A stretch of DNA of 64,000 bases from Campylobacteraceae bacterium (GCA_027050775.1 JALUBH010000020.1:124001-188000); one strand, 5' to 3'. Numbered from the stretch's first letter, positions 54,642 through 63,587 are shown. Notes: generated by a model from the sequence alone, not told the origin. Program-made: numbers and translations.

Positions 54642-54937
54642 TTTAACTCTGAAATTGTGATAGGTTTATCAAAAAAATAGCACTGTGCTATCTCTTTTCG
54701 TCTTTTTGCAAAGCTTTCGTTGAATCGTAAAATTTTATAATTTTCAAGCAAGTATCTCAAATCTTTTTTTGAAAAAATCTCCAAATCATTTAGTAAATTT
54801 TTGCTATTTAAGAGTATCTTCTCAAACAAAAAGTTTTTCTTCTTTTTATCTTCACCATTTGCTATCTCCAATATATCTTCTTTGGTAAAATTATATTCCC
54901 AAAATATGGACTTTATCATCTCATCATAATTTATCAA
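54629..54937 (-). CDS. Small partner of the AbiEii-like toxin (candidate antitoxin)
   Basis: 102 residues, mostly helical and highly charged; starts TTG behind AAGGTAAGA. Its end overlaps the AbiEii start by 13 bp, which strongly suggests a functional pair. It is far shorter than canonical AbiEi (about 200 residues with a winged helix) and I recognise no family. Confidence 0.7.
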   Translation of the reverse strand: MINYDEMIKSIFWEYNFTKEDILEIANGEDKKKKNFLFEKILLNSKNLLNDLEIFSKKDLRYLLENYKILRFNESFAKRRKEIAQCYFFDKPITISELKWIA

Positions 54938-55062
54938 ATCTTACCTTTTTTATCAAAGTTTTGTTTGATTATAATATTTTAGAAAGATTTTGTCAAAAGA
55001 AGAAATTGTTTATAGACTTGTGTGTGTTTTCCTAGCATAATTTGCAACATAAATATAGCATT

Positions 55063-55097
55063 TCTACATGTAGAGCATATAGCCTCTACATGTAGAG
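55063..55097. repeat. Two copies of the TCTACATGTAGA palindrome
   Basis: TCTACATGTAGA at 55063-55074 and CTCTACATGTAGAG at 55084-55097, 9 bp apart, in the spacer after dctM. The same palindrome lies inside coding regions at 9977-9990, 22187-22202 and 37532-37545. No other feature is seen in the spacer 54938-55108. Confidence 0.75.
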
Positions 55098-55108
55098 ATT
55101 TTGAGGTG

Positions 55109-56398
55109 TTATCCAAACCGTCCGTACATCAGATTTGGTAACCATAGTGATATGATTGGGATATATGTTATTATGATAAGTCCTACAAATATAGTCAGTG
55201 CCCATGGAAGTGAAGCTACCACTACATCTTTTAGGCTTAGACCTGTGATACCGCTCGCAACAAAGAGGTTTAGACCGACAGGCGGGGTTATCATGCCTAT
55301 CTCCATATTGATTACCATGATGACACCTAGATGAATAGGATCGATTCCTAGCTTCATAGCTATCGGCAACAAAAGTGGAACTGTAATCATAACGATAGAG
55401 CTTGGTTCCATGAATTGCCCCATTAGTATAAGTAGCAAGTTCACTATCACCAAGAATATGATAGGTCCGACATGTGCTTGTATGATGATACTTGTTATGT
55501 ATTGAGGTATGCTCTGATCTGTTAGGAAATGAGAGAATATCATGGCATTTGCTATCAAAAAGAAAATCATAGAGCTTGTCATCGCAGAGTCTAATATAAT
55601 CTTATATATATCTTTAACCTTTAAATCCTTGTAAACAAAAGCAGATATAAAAAAAGCATAAAAGGCACTTGCTGCTCCTGCTTCAGTCGGAGTAAAGAAA
55701 CCTCCATATATGCCACCGATTACCAAAACTATAAGCATCAAAGCCCAAAAAGCCTCTTTGAACTTTTTCAATCTAAAACTAAACGGTGCCATTTTAGTTC
55801 TTTTGAAGCCCAATCTTACTGCTCCGATATAGGTAACAACCATAAGCATAAAACCTATAAGAAGTCCCGGGATGACACCCGCCATAAATAGTCTTCCGAT
55901 AGATTGATCCGCTGTCACACCATATACTATAAATACGATAGAAGGTGGTATCAAGATACCTAGACTACCTGCGGTCGCGATAGTTCCGATGGCATATTTT
56001 GTCGGATAGCCTGCTTCTTTGATGGCACCATACATAACAGAACCGATAGCAACAACAGTTGCAGGAGAACTACCTGATACAGCTGCAAAGATTACACTTG
56101 CAAATATAGCAGCTATAGGAAGACCGCCTGGCAAATGCCCAACTATAGACTTAGCAAAATCAATAATCCTCGTTGAAGCACTTCCTTTTGACAGAAATGC
56201 ACCTGCTAGGATAAACATAGGAATCGCCATCAAGGTGTATTGGTCTAGTCCGTCAAAGACTTCGGAGGGCACACCCATAAGATTAAAATCCGTAAACATA
56301 AGGGCTGTAACCATGGTGCTGGTTCCTAAACTAACGGCAACCGGCACACCTATAAGCATCAATGCAAAAAGCAGTATAAAAAGAGTGGCTATCATCAT
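55109..56398 (-). CDS. dctM: TRAP transporter large permease DctM
   Basis: 429 residues, about 12 helices; contains GIPLGI-like patterns as VPSEVFDGLDQYTLMAIPMF and LAGAFLSKGSASTRI typical of DctM. Couples Na+ gradient to solute import with DctP/DctQ. Start overlaps dctQ as ATGA. Confidence 0.92.
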   Translation of the reverse strand: MMIATLFILLFALMLIGVPVAVSLGTSTMVTALMFTDFNLMGVPSEVFDGLDQYTLMAIPMFILAGAFLSKGSASTRIIDFAKSIVGHLPGGLPIAAIFASVIFAAVSGSSPATVVAIGSVMYGAIKEAGYPTKYAIGTIATAGSLGILIPPSIVFIVYGVTADQSIGRLFMAGVIPGLLIGFMLMVVTYIGAVRLGFKRTKMAPFSFRLKKFKEAFWALMLIVLVIGGIYGGFFTPTEAGAASAFYAFFISAFVYKDLKVKDIYKIILDSAMTSSMIFFLIANAMIFSHFLTDQSIPQYITSIIIQAHVGPIIFLVIVNLLLILMGQFMEPSSIVMITVPLLLPIAMKLGIDPIHLGVIMVINMEIGMITPPVGLNLFVASGITGLSLKDVVVASLPWALTIFVGLIIITYIPIISLWLPNLMYGRFG

Positions 56399-56973
56399 AA
56401 TGGTTCTCCTCCCTCTTCTTGTATATCTGCACCGGAACGCTCACTTGTATCGTGTATCATCTCCTCTTCAGTAGTTTTCATAACCTTATCTGCATCCTCT
56501 CTTGCTACTTCAAAGACTTTTTCACCTGCCCTATATGCTGCTCCTGCAAATGATAACGGAAGCACTAGAGTTGGTATCCACATCGGGATATTTAAGTCTA
56601 TGCTCATCTCATTCATGTCTTGGAGTATAACTATGAGCTGATAACCAAAATATGACATAAAAGCAAGATATATAAAAGAGAGAGAGTAGGAAAATATCAA
56701 CAATGCCTTTGCTATCGGCGCTGGTAATTTTATCAATAGAATCGTAACTTGTATATGGATTCCTCTTTTAAATCCATAGGCAGCACCAAAAAGAGCACCC
56801 CATATAAAAGCATAATTTGTAAGTTCACCTGCCCAAGTAATGCTATCATTTAAGATATATCTCGCTAGAACATTTACAAATGCTAGTGTTACGCCAACAG
56901 TCATACCTAAAACTGCTAAATTTCTATTGAGTGCCGCGACTCCGACATCCAATATAGAAAAAAACCTTCCCAT
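56395..56973 (-). CDS. dctQ: TRAP transporter small permease DctQ
   Basis: 192 residues, four membrane helices (about 10-140), then a cytoplasmic acidic tail (EEEMIHDTSERSGAD). Open TTG two codons further upstream is rejected: GGGG is spaced 6 nt before ATG 56973. The long acidic tail is unusual compared with typical DctQ of about 165 residues. Confidence 0.88.
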   Translation of the reverse strand: MGRFFSILDVGVAALNRNLAVLGMTVGVTLAFVNVLARYILNDSITWAGELTNYAFIWGALFGAAYGFKRGIHIQVTILLIKLPAPIAKALLIFSYSLSFIYLAFMSYFGYQLIVILQDMNEMSIDLNIPMWIPTLVLPLSFAGAAYRAGEKVFEVAREDADKVMKTTEEEMIHDTSERSGADIQEEGGEPL

Positions 56974-56995
56974 AAACAACCCCTATTTTGTTTAT

Positions 56996-57016
56996 GAGGC
57001 CAGAAACTCTGACCTC
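56996..57016 (-). promoter_or_regulatory. Hairpin upstream of dctQ
   Basis: GAGGCCAGA/TCTGACCTC with a 3-nt loop and one wobble pair in RNA, in the dctP-dctQ spacer. With the tandem repeat hairpins it may reduce dctQM expression relative to dctP. Confidence 0.5.
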
Positions 57017-57034
57017 GTTTTTGTATGCTCTTAT

Positions 57035-57122
57035 TTTTCACAGAAAGTTTTTGCTTTCAGCAAAACCGCATTTGCTACTTTTCACAGAAAGTTTTTGCTT
57101 TCAGCAAAACCGCATTTGCTAC
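57035..57122. repeat. 44-bp tandem direct repeat with hairpins
   Basis: Two exact 44-bp units (57035-57078 and 57079-57122). Each contains TTTTGCTTTCAGCAAAA (stem TTTTGCT/AGCAAAA; 57049-57065 and 57093-57109). The second unit overlaps the last codon of dctP. Located between dctP and dctQ. Confidence 0.9.
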
Positions 57123-58102
57123 TTTTGAGCGTCCTCAATTAGTTTTTTTCCTATTACATTATAAAATTGCGGATAAATACCAACCATTACTTTTCTCCAT
57201 GCAGCTGTCTCTTTTGGAGTTAAAGTATAGATTTTTAACTTACCAGTTTTCTTTGCATAAGCTTTGATATTATCCAAAAATTTTCCCTCAAGTGCTTTTG
57301 CTTCTTTTCTCTCATATACAGTCGCTTCGTTCATAGCTTGTATGATTTTTGGCTTTAGATTTGCAGGTAGCTTATTCCAAAATCTTTTGCTCATAACTAC
57401 TAGGTAACCTAGATATCCGTGATTTGAAAGAGTTAGATTTTTTTGAACTTCATAGAATTTTTTTGTATAGAAGTTAGATAGTGGGTTTTCACCTCCATCG
57501 ACGACGCCTTGTTGAAGTGCTGAATAAACTTCTGAAAAAGGTAGAACTTGAGGATTTGCTCCAACTGCTTTAAATTGAGCTTCAAGAACTTTTGAACTCA
57601 TAATCCTAAATTTTTGACCTTTTGCATCTTTTGGCCAAATAAGAGCTTTTTTATTTGTTGAGAGTTGTTTAAAACCATTGTCCCAATAGTTAAGCGCAAC
57701 AAAGCCTTTTTTGGTTACCATATTTTTCAATTTTGTACCAACAGGTCCATCCATGACAGCATGAACATGTTTCATGTCTCTGAACAAGAAAGGAAGGTCA
57801 AAAAGTTGAAGTTGCGGAACTAGTCTTGTAAATTTTGAAAAACTAGGGACTGCCATTTGAACATTGCCAATCATCAATGCTTTCATAACGGCCTTATCAG
57901 AATACAACTGAGAATTAGGGAATACTTTGACTTCCACCTCGCCGTTGGTTAGCTCTTTTACTCTTTTTGCAAAAAAGTTAGCGGCCTTTCCTTTTGGTGT
58001 ATCTGGACTTACAACATGTGAGAATTTAATAGTATATTCTGCAGCAAATGTTGAAGAAACTAAAAACGCTGCTACTGCAGCAATTTTAACAAACTTTGTC
58101 AT
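57119..58102 (-). CDS. dctP: TRAP transporter solute-binding protein DctP
   Basis: 327 residues: signal peptide (1-20, ending STFA), TRAP-DctP fold starting EYTIKFSHVVSPDTPKG; carboxylate-binding Arg in KFRIMSSKV (about 165) and the conserved GGENPLSNFY loop (about 205). AAGGAG precedes ATG. First gene of dctPQM. Confidence 0.92.
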   Translation of the reverse strand: MTKFVKIAAVAAFLVSSTFAAEYTIKFSHVVSPDTPKGKAANFFAKRVKELTNGEVEVKVFPNSQLYSDKAVMKALMIGNVQMAVPSFSKFTRLVPQLQLFDLPFLFRDMKHVHAVMDGPVGTKLKNMVTKKGFVALNYWDNGFKQLSTNKKALIWPKDAKGQKFRIMSSKVLEAQFKAVGANPQVLPFSEVYSALQQGVVDGGENPLSNFYTKKFYEVQKNLTLSNHGYLGYLVVMSKRFWNKLPANLKPKIIQAMNEATVYERKEAKALEGKFLDNIKAYAKKTGKLKIYTLTPKETAAWRKVMVGIYPQFYNVIGKKLIEDAQK

Positions 58103-58212
58103 GTCAATCTCCTTTTAAGATATTTTATGAGTCGATTATAAACAAAAGTTGTGTCTATCTCATGTAAAGATAAAATAATAAGAAGATTTTATAAAAAAAA
58201 ATGAAAATTTCG

Positions 58213-58243
58213 TATAAAAAGTTACAAAATGTAACTTTTTATA
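58213..58243. terminator. Bidirectional hairpin terminator
   Basis: 14-bp perfect stem with a 3-nt loop (core AAAAAGTTACA / TGTAACTTTTT), T-runs inside the stem on both strands. It lies 18 bp past the response-regulator stop and upstream of dctP. Confidence 0.75.
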
Positions 58244-58261
58244 GATGAGCAAGAGTATTTG

Positions 58262-58936
58262 TTACAACTTGTAACCAATACTCTGTATATTTTTCAAACT
58301 TCCCTCAGGCAGTTTCTTTCTAAAGTTTTTCATCATCAATCGAAGAGCATTTAGACTCATATACTCTCCCTCCCACAGTTGCGACTCTAGCTCTTCATAG
58401 CTGATAACACTGTCCCGCTCTAGCAGCATTTCCAAGAATTTAACCTCTTTTTTCGTCAAATCAAATACATCTTCTCCGTGTTTTATCTGCTTGTTTTGCA
58501 TATCATAAAACCACCCTTCGCTGAATTCAATACTTCCACTATTCTCTTTTGAAACTAAAAATTTATCTAATGCTTCAACAAGTTTTGTCTCAGTGATGGG
58601 CTTAACGATATATCGTACCAAAGATAATTCTATAGCATCCAGCATATAATCAATCTCTGTATAGGCAGATATGATAAGAATCTGTGCTTTATGATCTTTT
58701 TCTCTGATTTTTTTCGCCAATTCTATACCATCTATAAGAGGCATTTTTATATCTGTTATTATCAAATCCGGTTCTTTTTCTAGAAAAAGCTCGTATGCTT
58801 CCATGCCATCTTTTGCAAGATATACTCGCTTGAAAAACAAAGAGAGCATCTCGGAAACATTTTGTCTGACACCGACTTCATCTTCAGCATATAAAACTGT
58901 AAAATTGGAGAGTTTTTTAAGCATTGTTTCTTCCAT
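58262..58936 (-). CDS. Response regulator (receiver + winged helix)
   Basis: 224 residues: receiver domain (about 10-125) with acidic pair AEDE, phospho-acceptor D62 in IITDIKMP, and the Ser/Thr and Lys of ISAYTE and YIVKPIT; OmpR-type winged-helix output (about 140-224, DLTKKEVKFLEMLL). Divergent from a Cache histidine kinase. Likely controls the adjacent TRAP genes. Confidence 0.9.
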   Translation of the reverse strand: MEETMLKKLSNFTVLYAEDEVGVRQNVSEMLSLFFKRVYLAKDGMEAYELFLEKEPDLIITDIKMPLIDGIELAKKIREKDHKAQILIISAYTEIDYMLDAIELSLVRYIVKPITETKLVEALDKFLVSKENSGSIEFSEGWFYDMQNKQIKHGEDVFDLTKKEVKFLEMLLERDSVISYEELESQLWEGEYMSLNALRLMMKNFRKKLPEGSLKNIQSIGYKL

Positions 58937-59024
58937 AAAAATCCTTATTTAAGAAAAATATCCTCGCTATCATAATATAATTTTGCTATAATTGAACTTA
59001 TTATATCGCAAGAACGGATAATTT

Positions 59025-60581
59025 TTGAAAATAATTAAAGAAGACAATATCTCTACTGTTATAATTTTTAGCTCTATGCTTATCATCAGTATGCTCGTTA
59101 TTTCCATAAGCTACTTTTTTATTTCCAGGCAATATGGCATACTTGATCGCGAGATAAAAGACACGAGAGAAAACTTTATAGATCTTCAAAAAAGAGAGAT
59201 AAAACGAGAGGTTGATTCTGTTGTTGAGTATATAAAATATAAAAAATCCCTCAAAAATTACAATGAAAAAAAGTTAAAGAACGAAGTTAAAAAATGGGTA
59301 CAATATATAAAATTTGGTGACGATAAAAACAACTATATATTTATATACAAAATCATAAACTACCAAGGCGGTAAAAAATTTGCAAAAATGTTGCTAAATC
59401 CAAATCGAAAAGATTTGGAAGGTAAATTTATAAGTGATGATTATAAAGATGAAGATGGAAAAGAGTTTAGAAAGATTTTCTTAAAAGACATAAGAAAAAA
59501 AGGCTACTCTTTTGTAACTTATATGTATAAGAAACCGAACAGTTTTAGCATAAGGCCTAAAATTTCATATTTCAAACTATATAAGGATTGGGATTGGGTT
59601 ATCGCTGCGGGAACTTACCTTGATAATATAGATGCAAATATTGCCAAAAAAAAAGAGGCACTAAAGAGAAAAATGACACTCGATATCACCTCTTCTATCA
59701 TAATTTTTCTCTTTTTTTCTTTAATTGCAAACATATTTGCAATTGTACTAGGTAAGCAAATAGATAAATTTTTCAAAGAGTATAACAAAGAGATATTGGG
59801 CAAAACAAGTGAACTTGAATATCTGAACAGTACACTTGAAATCAGAGTAAAACAAGAAGTACAAAAAAGAGCAGAACAAGAGAGACTTCTAATAGAAAAA
59901 TCAAAATTTATAGCATTAGGAGAGATGGTAAGCAATATAGCACACCAATGGAGACAACCTCTTTCAGAGCTCTCGGCTATCATCTTAAATATAAAATTTA
60001 GATATATGATGAACAAATTAGATACGCAAACAATGTCACAAAAAAGCAAAGATGCGGAAAAATTGCTCGATTACATGTCAAATACAATTGATGACTTTAG
60101 AAACTTCTTCATGCCGGATAAAAGCAAGAAAAAATTTAATATTAAGAAATCAATATATGATGTTTTGAATATAATAGGAAAAACTCTTCATAATCAACAG
60201 ATTGATTTGACTATAGACATCAATGAAAAAATAGAAATCTTAGGATATAAAAATGAGTTTGAGCAAGTTATACTAAATATACTTTCGAATTCTAAAGATA
60301 TACTGATTGAAAATAAGATAGAAAATCCCGTCATAAACATCTCGACAGATACAGACAAAAAGCAGGTAAAAATCTATATCGATGATAATGGTGGCGGAAT
60401 AAAAATCAAACCTATAGATAAAATTTTTGAACCTTATATAAGCACGAAAGAAGAGTCTAATGGAACAGGAATCGGACTGTATATGTCAAAAATCATAATA
60501 GAAAAAAATATGCAAGGGAAGATAACAGCACAAAATAGAGAAAAAGGTGCTAGATTCATAATCACTCTGTGCATAAGCTAA
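59025..60581 (+). CDS. Membrane histidine kinase with Cache sensor
   Basis: 518 residues: helix 1 (about 13-35), periplasmic sCache_2-type domain (about 36-210, with KISYFKLYKDWDWVIAAGTY), helix 2 (about 225-245), coiled coil, HisKA-like H-box SNIAHQWRQPLSEL (His about 307), N-box ILSNSKDIL, G1 DDNGGG and G2 NGTGIGLYMSK. TTG start. Pairs with the divergent response regulator. Confidence 0.9.
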   Translation: MKIIKEDNISTVIIFSSMLIISMLVISISYFFISRQYGILDREIKDTRENFIDLQKREIKREVDSVVEYIKYKKSLKNYNEKKLKNEVKKWVQYIKFGDDKNNYIFIYKIINYQGGKKFAKMLLNPNRKDLEGKFISDDYKDEDGKEFRKIFLKDIRKKGYSFVTYMYKKPNSFSIRPKISYFKLYKDWDWVIAAGTYLDNIDANIAKKKEALKRKMTLDITSSIIIFLFFSLIANIFAIVLGKQIDKFFKEYNKEILGKTSELEYLNSTLEIRVKQEVQKRAEQERLLIEKSKFIALGEMVSNIAHQWRQPLSELSAIILNIKFRYMMNKLDTQTMSQKSKDAEKLLDYMSNTIDDFRNFFMPDKSKKKFNIKKSIYDVLNIIGKTLHNQQIDLTIDINEKIEILGYKNEFEQVILNILSNSKDILIENKIENPVINISTDTDKKQVKIYIDDNGGGIKIKPIDKIFEPYISTKEESNGTGIGLYMSKIIIEKNMQGKITAQNREKGARFIITLCIS

Positions 60582-60591
60582 AATATCAGGT

Positions 60592-61581
60592 TTATCTTCT
60601 TTCCTTCTCCACCTCATCTATAAGATTCAAACCGATTTGGGGATAGAACTTCGGATATATGATGCTCATATCCCTCTTCCAAACATCTCTCTCATTTTTA
60701 TTTAATTTTAATATATGAAAATTTGGGTGAGTTTTGGCATAAGCTTCCAGTTTCGAGAGATAAACACTCTCCATATTTTTTGCCAGTTTTCTCTCGTAAG
60801 TTGTCGCATCATCGCTTGCTATTTTTATATCTTTTTGTATCTTTTTCGGCAATTTATCCCAAAATGACTTACTGATAATCAACATATAGCCAAGATATCC
60901 ATGAGAGCTCAAGACTAGACTGCTTTGGACTTTATAAAACTTTTTACTATAAAAATTGGAAAGAGGGTTTTCAGCAGCATCTACTTTTCTACTCTTAAGT
61001 GCTTCGTAAACCTTAGAAAAAGGCAGCACGGTGGCTTTTGCACCTACTGCATTGAATTGTGCTTTTAGAACCTTTGAATTCATAATTCTAAAATGTTGAT
61101 TTTTCGCATCGCTTGGCGTAAAAAGAGCCCTTTTTGATGAAGATAGTTGCTTAAAGCCGTTGTCCCAAAAATTTAATGCTATATAACCTTTTTTTGTTAT
61201 TAGTTTCTTTATAGTTTTTCCAACTTCACCACTCATCACCCTGTGAACATGGCTCATATCATCAAAAAGAAACGGCAAATCAAAAATCTGTACTTGCGGA
61301 ACAAGAGAGGTTAATTTCGACAGACTAGGAACAGCCATCTCTACTTTTCCCTCTTTCATAGCTTTTAAAACTTCAGAATCATTAAAAAGTTTTGAATTTG
61401 GATATACAATTACTCTGACCTTACCATCTGTCAACTTTTCCAGTCGTTTTTTAAAATAAAGAGCAGCTTTTCCTTTGGGAGTGCTAGGGGCAACAACATG
61501 TGAGAATCTAATAGTATAAGTAGGTGCTGCAAAAAGCAGAGAAACTGAAAATAAAATATAAGAAATAAGTTTTAAAAACAT
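60592..61581 (-). CDS. Second DctP-like solute-binding protein
   Basis: 329 residues, signal peptide (1-18), closely related to the DctP at 57119-58102 throughout (shared segments SHVV, VPQ, DLPFLF, FWDNGFKQLSS, AENPLSNFYSKKFYKVQ, HGYLGYM). Ligand residues FRIMNSKV and NPLSNFY are kept. It has no permease genes of its own; it lies convergent with the histidine kinase, so it may be a sensor accessory or share DctQM. Confidence 0.85.
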   Translation of the reverse strand: MFLKLISYILFSVSLLFAAPTYTIRFSHVVAPSTPKGKAALYFKKRLEKLTDGKVRVIVYPNSKLFNDSEVLKAMKEGKVEMAVPSLSKLTSLVPQVQIFDLPFLFDDMSHVHRVMSGEVGKTIKKLITKKGYIALNFWDNGFKQLSSSKRALFTPSDAKNQHFRIMNSKVLKAQFNAVGAKATVLPFSKVYEALKSRKVDAAENPLSNFYSKKFYKVQSSLVLSSHGYLGYMLIISKSFWDKLPKKIQKDIKIASDDATTYERKLAKNMESVYLSKLEAYAKTHPNFHILKLNKNERDVWKRDMSIIYPKFYPQIGLNLIDEVEKERR

Positions 61582-61646
61582 TCATTCGCCTTCAAAAGAG
61601 ATATATAATTGTAGTGGAGCCATATAAACAAGTCAATAAAAAAGAT

Positions 61647-61675
61647 GGAAGCGGCGCTTGGCTTTAACCGCCTCC
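61647..61675 (-). terminator. Terminator of the lipoprotein gene
   Basis: GGAAGCGG/CCGCCTCC stem with one mismatch and a 13-nt loop; leftward it is followed by ATCTTTTTTATTG, a good T-tract. Confidence 0.6.
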
Positions 61676-61756
61676 AAGGTTTTTATAATATTCGGAGTAT
61701 TTGAAATTTGCTTAATGAAATTGTATAAAGTATAGGTAAATGGGTGGTTAACACAA

Positions 61757-62314
61757 TTAAAAAGTTACATTTTCTACGGTAGGAACGCTAATTCCCGGAT
61801 TTTTTCTTATTTTGTCTTGCTCATGCAATCTTATATGTTTTTTTTGTTTTGTTGGTTTTTTAGTTTTTTTAACTACTCTATTTGCTTTTTTTATAAAAAA
61901 TATATCTTTCAAAATAGAATTATCTAATATAACATATACAAAATCACCTAAACTTGCCAATTTTTTATTATTATAAAATTTTGCATATGGTAACTTTCCG
62001 TTACTAGTATCTTTTGCAACTATTTCATATAGCCACTGTTTTTTATTTTTATTATAAGTCAAACTTTTAATAATTCCTTTGATGCTACCGGTATAAAAAG
62101 TTTTGGAAAAGTTGATTTTTTGTGGCTTTTTTACTGTCTGAATCTCTATGTTATATAAACTCGAACTATCTTTTTTTACAACCATAGTTTTTTTAGATTT
62201 TTGAATTGGAACAGATTTATAACTTGTCCTGTTGACCGTCTTGTTTGTCGTAATTGTAGTGAAAACACAGCCTTGAAAAAGCAACACAATAAAAAAAATA
62301 GATATATACTTCAT
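61757..62314 (-). CDS. Putative lipoprotein
   Basis: 185 residues. Signal peptide with lipobox LLFQGC (Cys about 16), then a Lys/Ser-rich region and a basic C-terminus (KKTKKPTKQKKHIRLHEQDK). GGA is 6 nt before ATG 62314; the upstream TTG is rejected. No family recognised. Confidence 0.65.
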   Translation of the reverse strand: MKYISIFFIVLLFQGCVFTTITTNKTVNRTSYKSVPIQKSKKTMVVKKDSSSLYNIEIQTVKKPQKINFSKTFYTGSIKGIIKSLTYNKNKKQWLYEIVAKDTSNGKLPYAKFYNNKKLASLGDFVYVILDNSILKDIFFIKKANRVVKKTKKPTKQKKHIRLHEQDKIRKNPGISVPTVENVTF

Positions 62315-62378
62315 AAACAATCCAAATCAAAATTTTGTATAATTGTATCTTAATATTCATTAATTTTAAATTTTATGA

Positions 62379-62384
62379 TATAAT
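62379..62384 (+). promoter_or_regulatory. -10 box of the ssrA promoter
   Basis: TATAAT 16 bp before the mature tmRNA 5-prime end; -35 region is AT-rich without a clear consensus. Confidence 0.55.
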
Positions 62385-62400
62385 AGTGGCTTTTTTAGAT

Positions 62401-62785
62401 GGGGTTGACAAGGCTTCGACAGGAATAGTGTCAACTTTTGGCTGCATGTCGCAAGTGAAGGACTTGCGTTACAAAACCTTCAAACACATAACTGCTAATA
62501 ACAGTAACTATCGTCCAGCTTACGCAGTAGCGTAAGTTTAACTTATAAGCTTAACCGCTTTGGACTGCTTCCTCCTGCGACTCTATCTAGCAGGATTTTG
62601 GAAGTATAATAGCTTGATAGATATATCTTGAGACTATCTCATCTCGAGATGAAATTATGAGGTTCGTTTTGTTTGAGCTTTGCTAGTTGTGCAAAAACAA
62701 GATTAAATTTAACAACTATTTTAAGCATGTAGAGGCTAGGAGTGGCTATTTTTGGACTCCGGTTCGATTCCGGACAACTCCACCA
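62401..62785 (+). ncRNA. ssrA: tmRNA (ssrA)
   Basis: 385 nt. tRNA-like ends: 5-prime GGGGTTGACAAGGCTTCGAC pairs with 3-prime CAACTCC plus encoded ACCA, T-loop GGTTCGATTCC. Tag frame begins GCT at 62494 and ends TAA at 62533: ANNSNYRPAYAVA. Compare the Campylobacter tag ANNVKFAPAYAKAA. Rescues stalled ribosomes with SmpB. Confidence 0.95.
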
Positions 62786-62815
62786 TTTTAAATTTATATT
62801 TTAGGGTATTGTAGT

Positions 62816-63580
62816 ATGCGTTTTTTATTTTTTATTTTTCTAACATTGGCGAACATCTATGCTCTGCCTATATCAAGTACGCAACAAAAAGCACAAGTTC
62901 AGATGATGGATGAATTCAACAATGAATATGCCGCATCCGACAAATCAAATAAAAACGAAGTCGATCCGCTATCCGGATACAATAGGGTTATGACAAATTT
63001 TAATGACAAATTTTACACAAATATACTAGAGCCGACTGCGAAGGCATACAAAGCTGTAATGCCAAAACCGTTGAGAAAAGGTTTGGCAAATGCTTTTGAT
63101 AATCTGATGTATCCCATAAGACTGCTAAACAATCTTTTGCAATTGAAATTTAAAAATTCATTTTTAGAGACTCAAAGATTTCTATTAAATTCCACTATTG
63201 GGTTGGGCGGATTGATTGATGTAGCAAATGACAACTTTCATATAAAACAACATCAAGAAGATTTCGGTCAAACTTTAGGCTTCTATGGAGCAGGTGGTGG
63301 TTTTTACATAGTGTGGCCGATTCTTGGTCCCTCAAATGTCCGCGATACGATTGGCATGATAACAGATGGACTTATCAATCCTATGACTTATATAGAAAAT
63401 AGAGGTTACAACTTTTTTGACAACAGTACTGAGTCACTTGGTGTCAAAGTTGGAGAAATTGTGGATTATAGCTCTTTGCATATAGGCGAATATGAGGAGT
63501 TAAAAAAAGACGCTATAGATCTTTATCCATTTTTGAAAAATGTATATGAACAAAGAAGAAAAAAACAGATATCGGAGTAA
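62816..63580 (+). CDS. mlaA: MlaA/VacJ outer-membrane lipid-trafficking protein
   Basis: 254 residues, signal peptide (1-16, LANIYA). MlaA core: DPLSGYNRVMTNFNDKFY (about 50-67), RFLLNSTIGLGGLIDVA (about 121), EDFGQTLGFYGAG (about 148) and GPSNVRDTIG (about 170). No lipobox Cys is present, unlike E. coli MlaA. Followed by mlaC, so it belongs to the Mla phospholipid-transport system. Confidence 0.9.
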   Translation: MRFLFFIFLTLANIYALPISSTQQKAQVQMMDEFNNEYAASDKSNKNEVDPLSGYNRVMTNFNDKFYTNILEPTAKAYKAVMPKPLRKGLANAFDNLMYPIRLLNNLLQLKFKNSFLETQRFLLNSTIGLGGLIDVANDNFHIKQHQEDFGQTLGFYGAGGGFYIVWPILGPSNVRDTIGMITDGLINPMTYIENRGYNFFDNSTESLGVKVGEIVDYSSLHIGEYEELKKDAIDLYPFLKNVYEQRRKKQISE

Positions 63581-63587
63581 TAAAAAT

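Noticed and set aside
62335-62535. Open frame of 66 codons ending at the tmRNA tag
   Set aside because: It ends exactly at the tmRNA tag stop codon and is only the tag frame read backwards into the promoter; tmRNA is the real feature.
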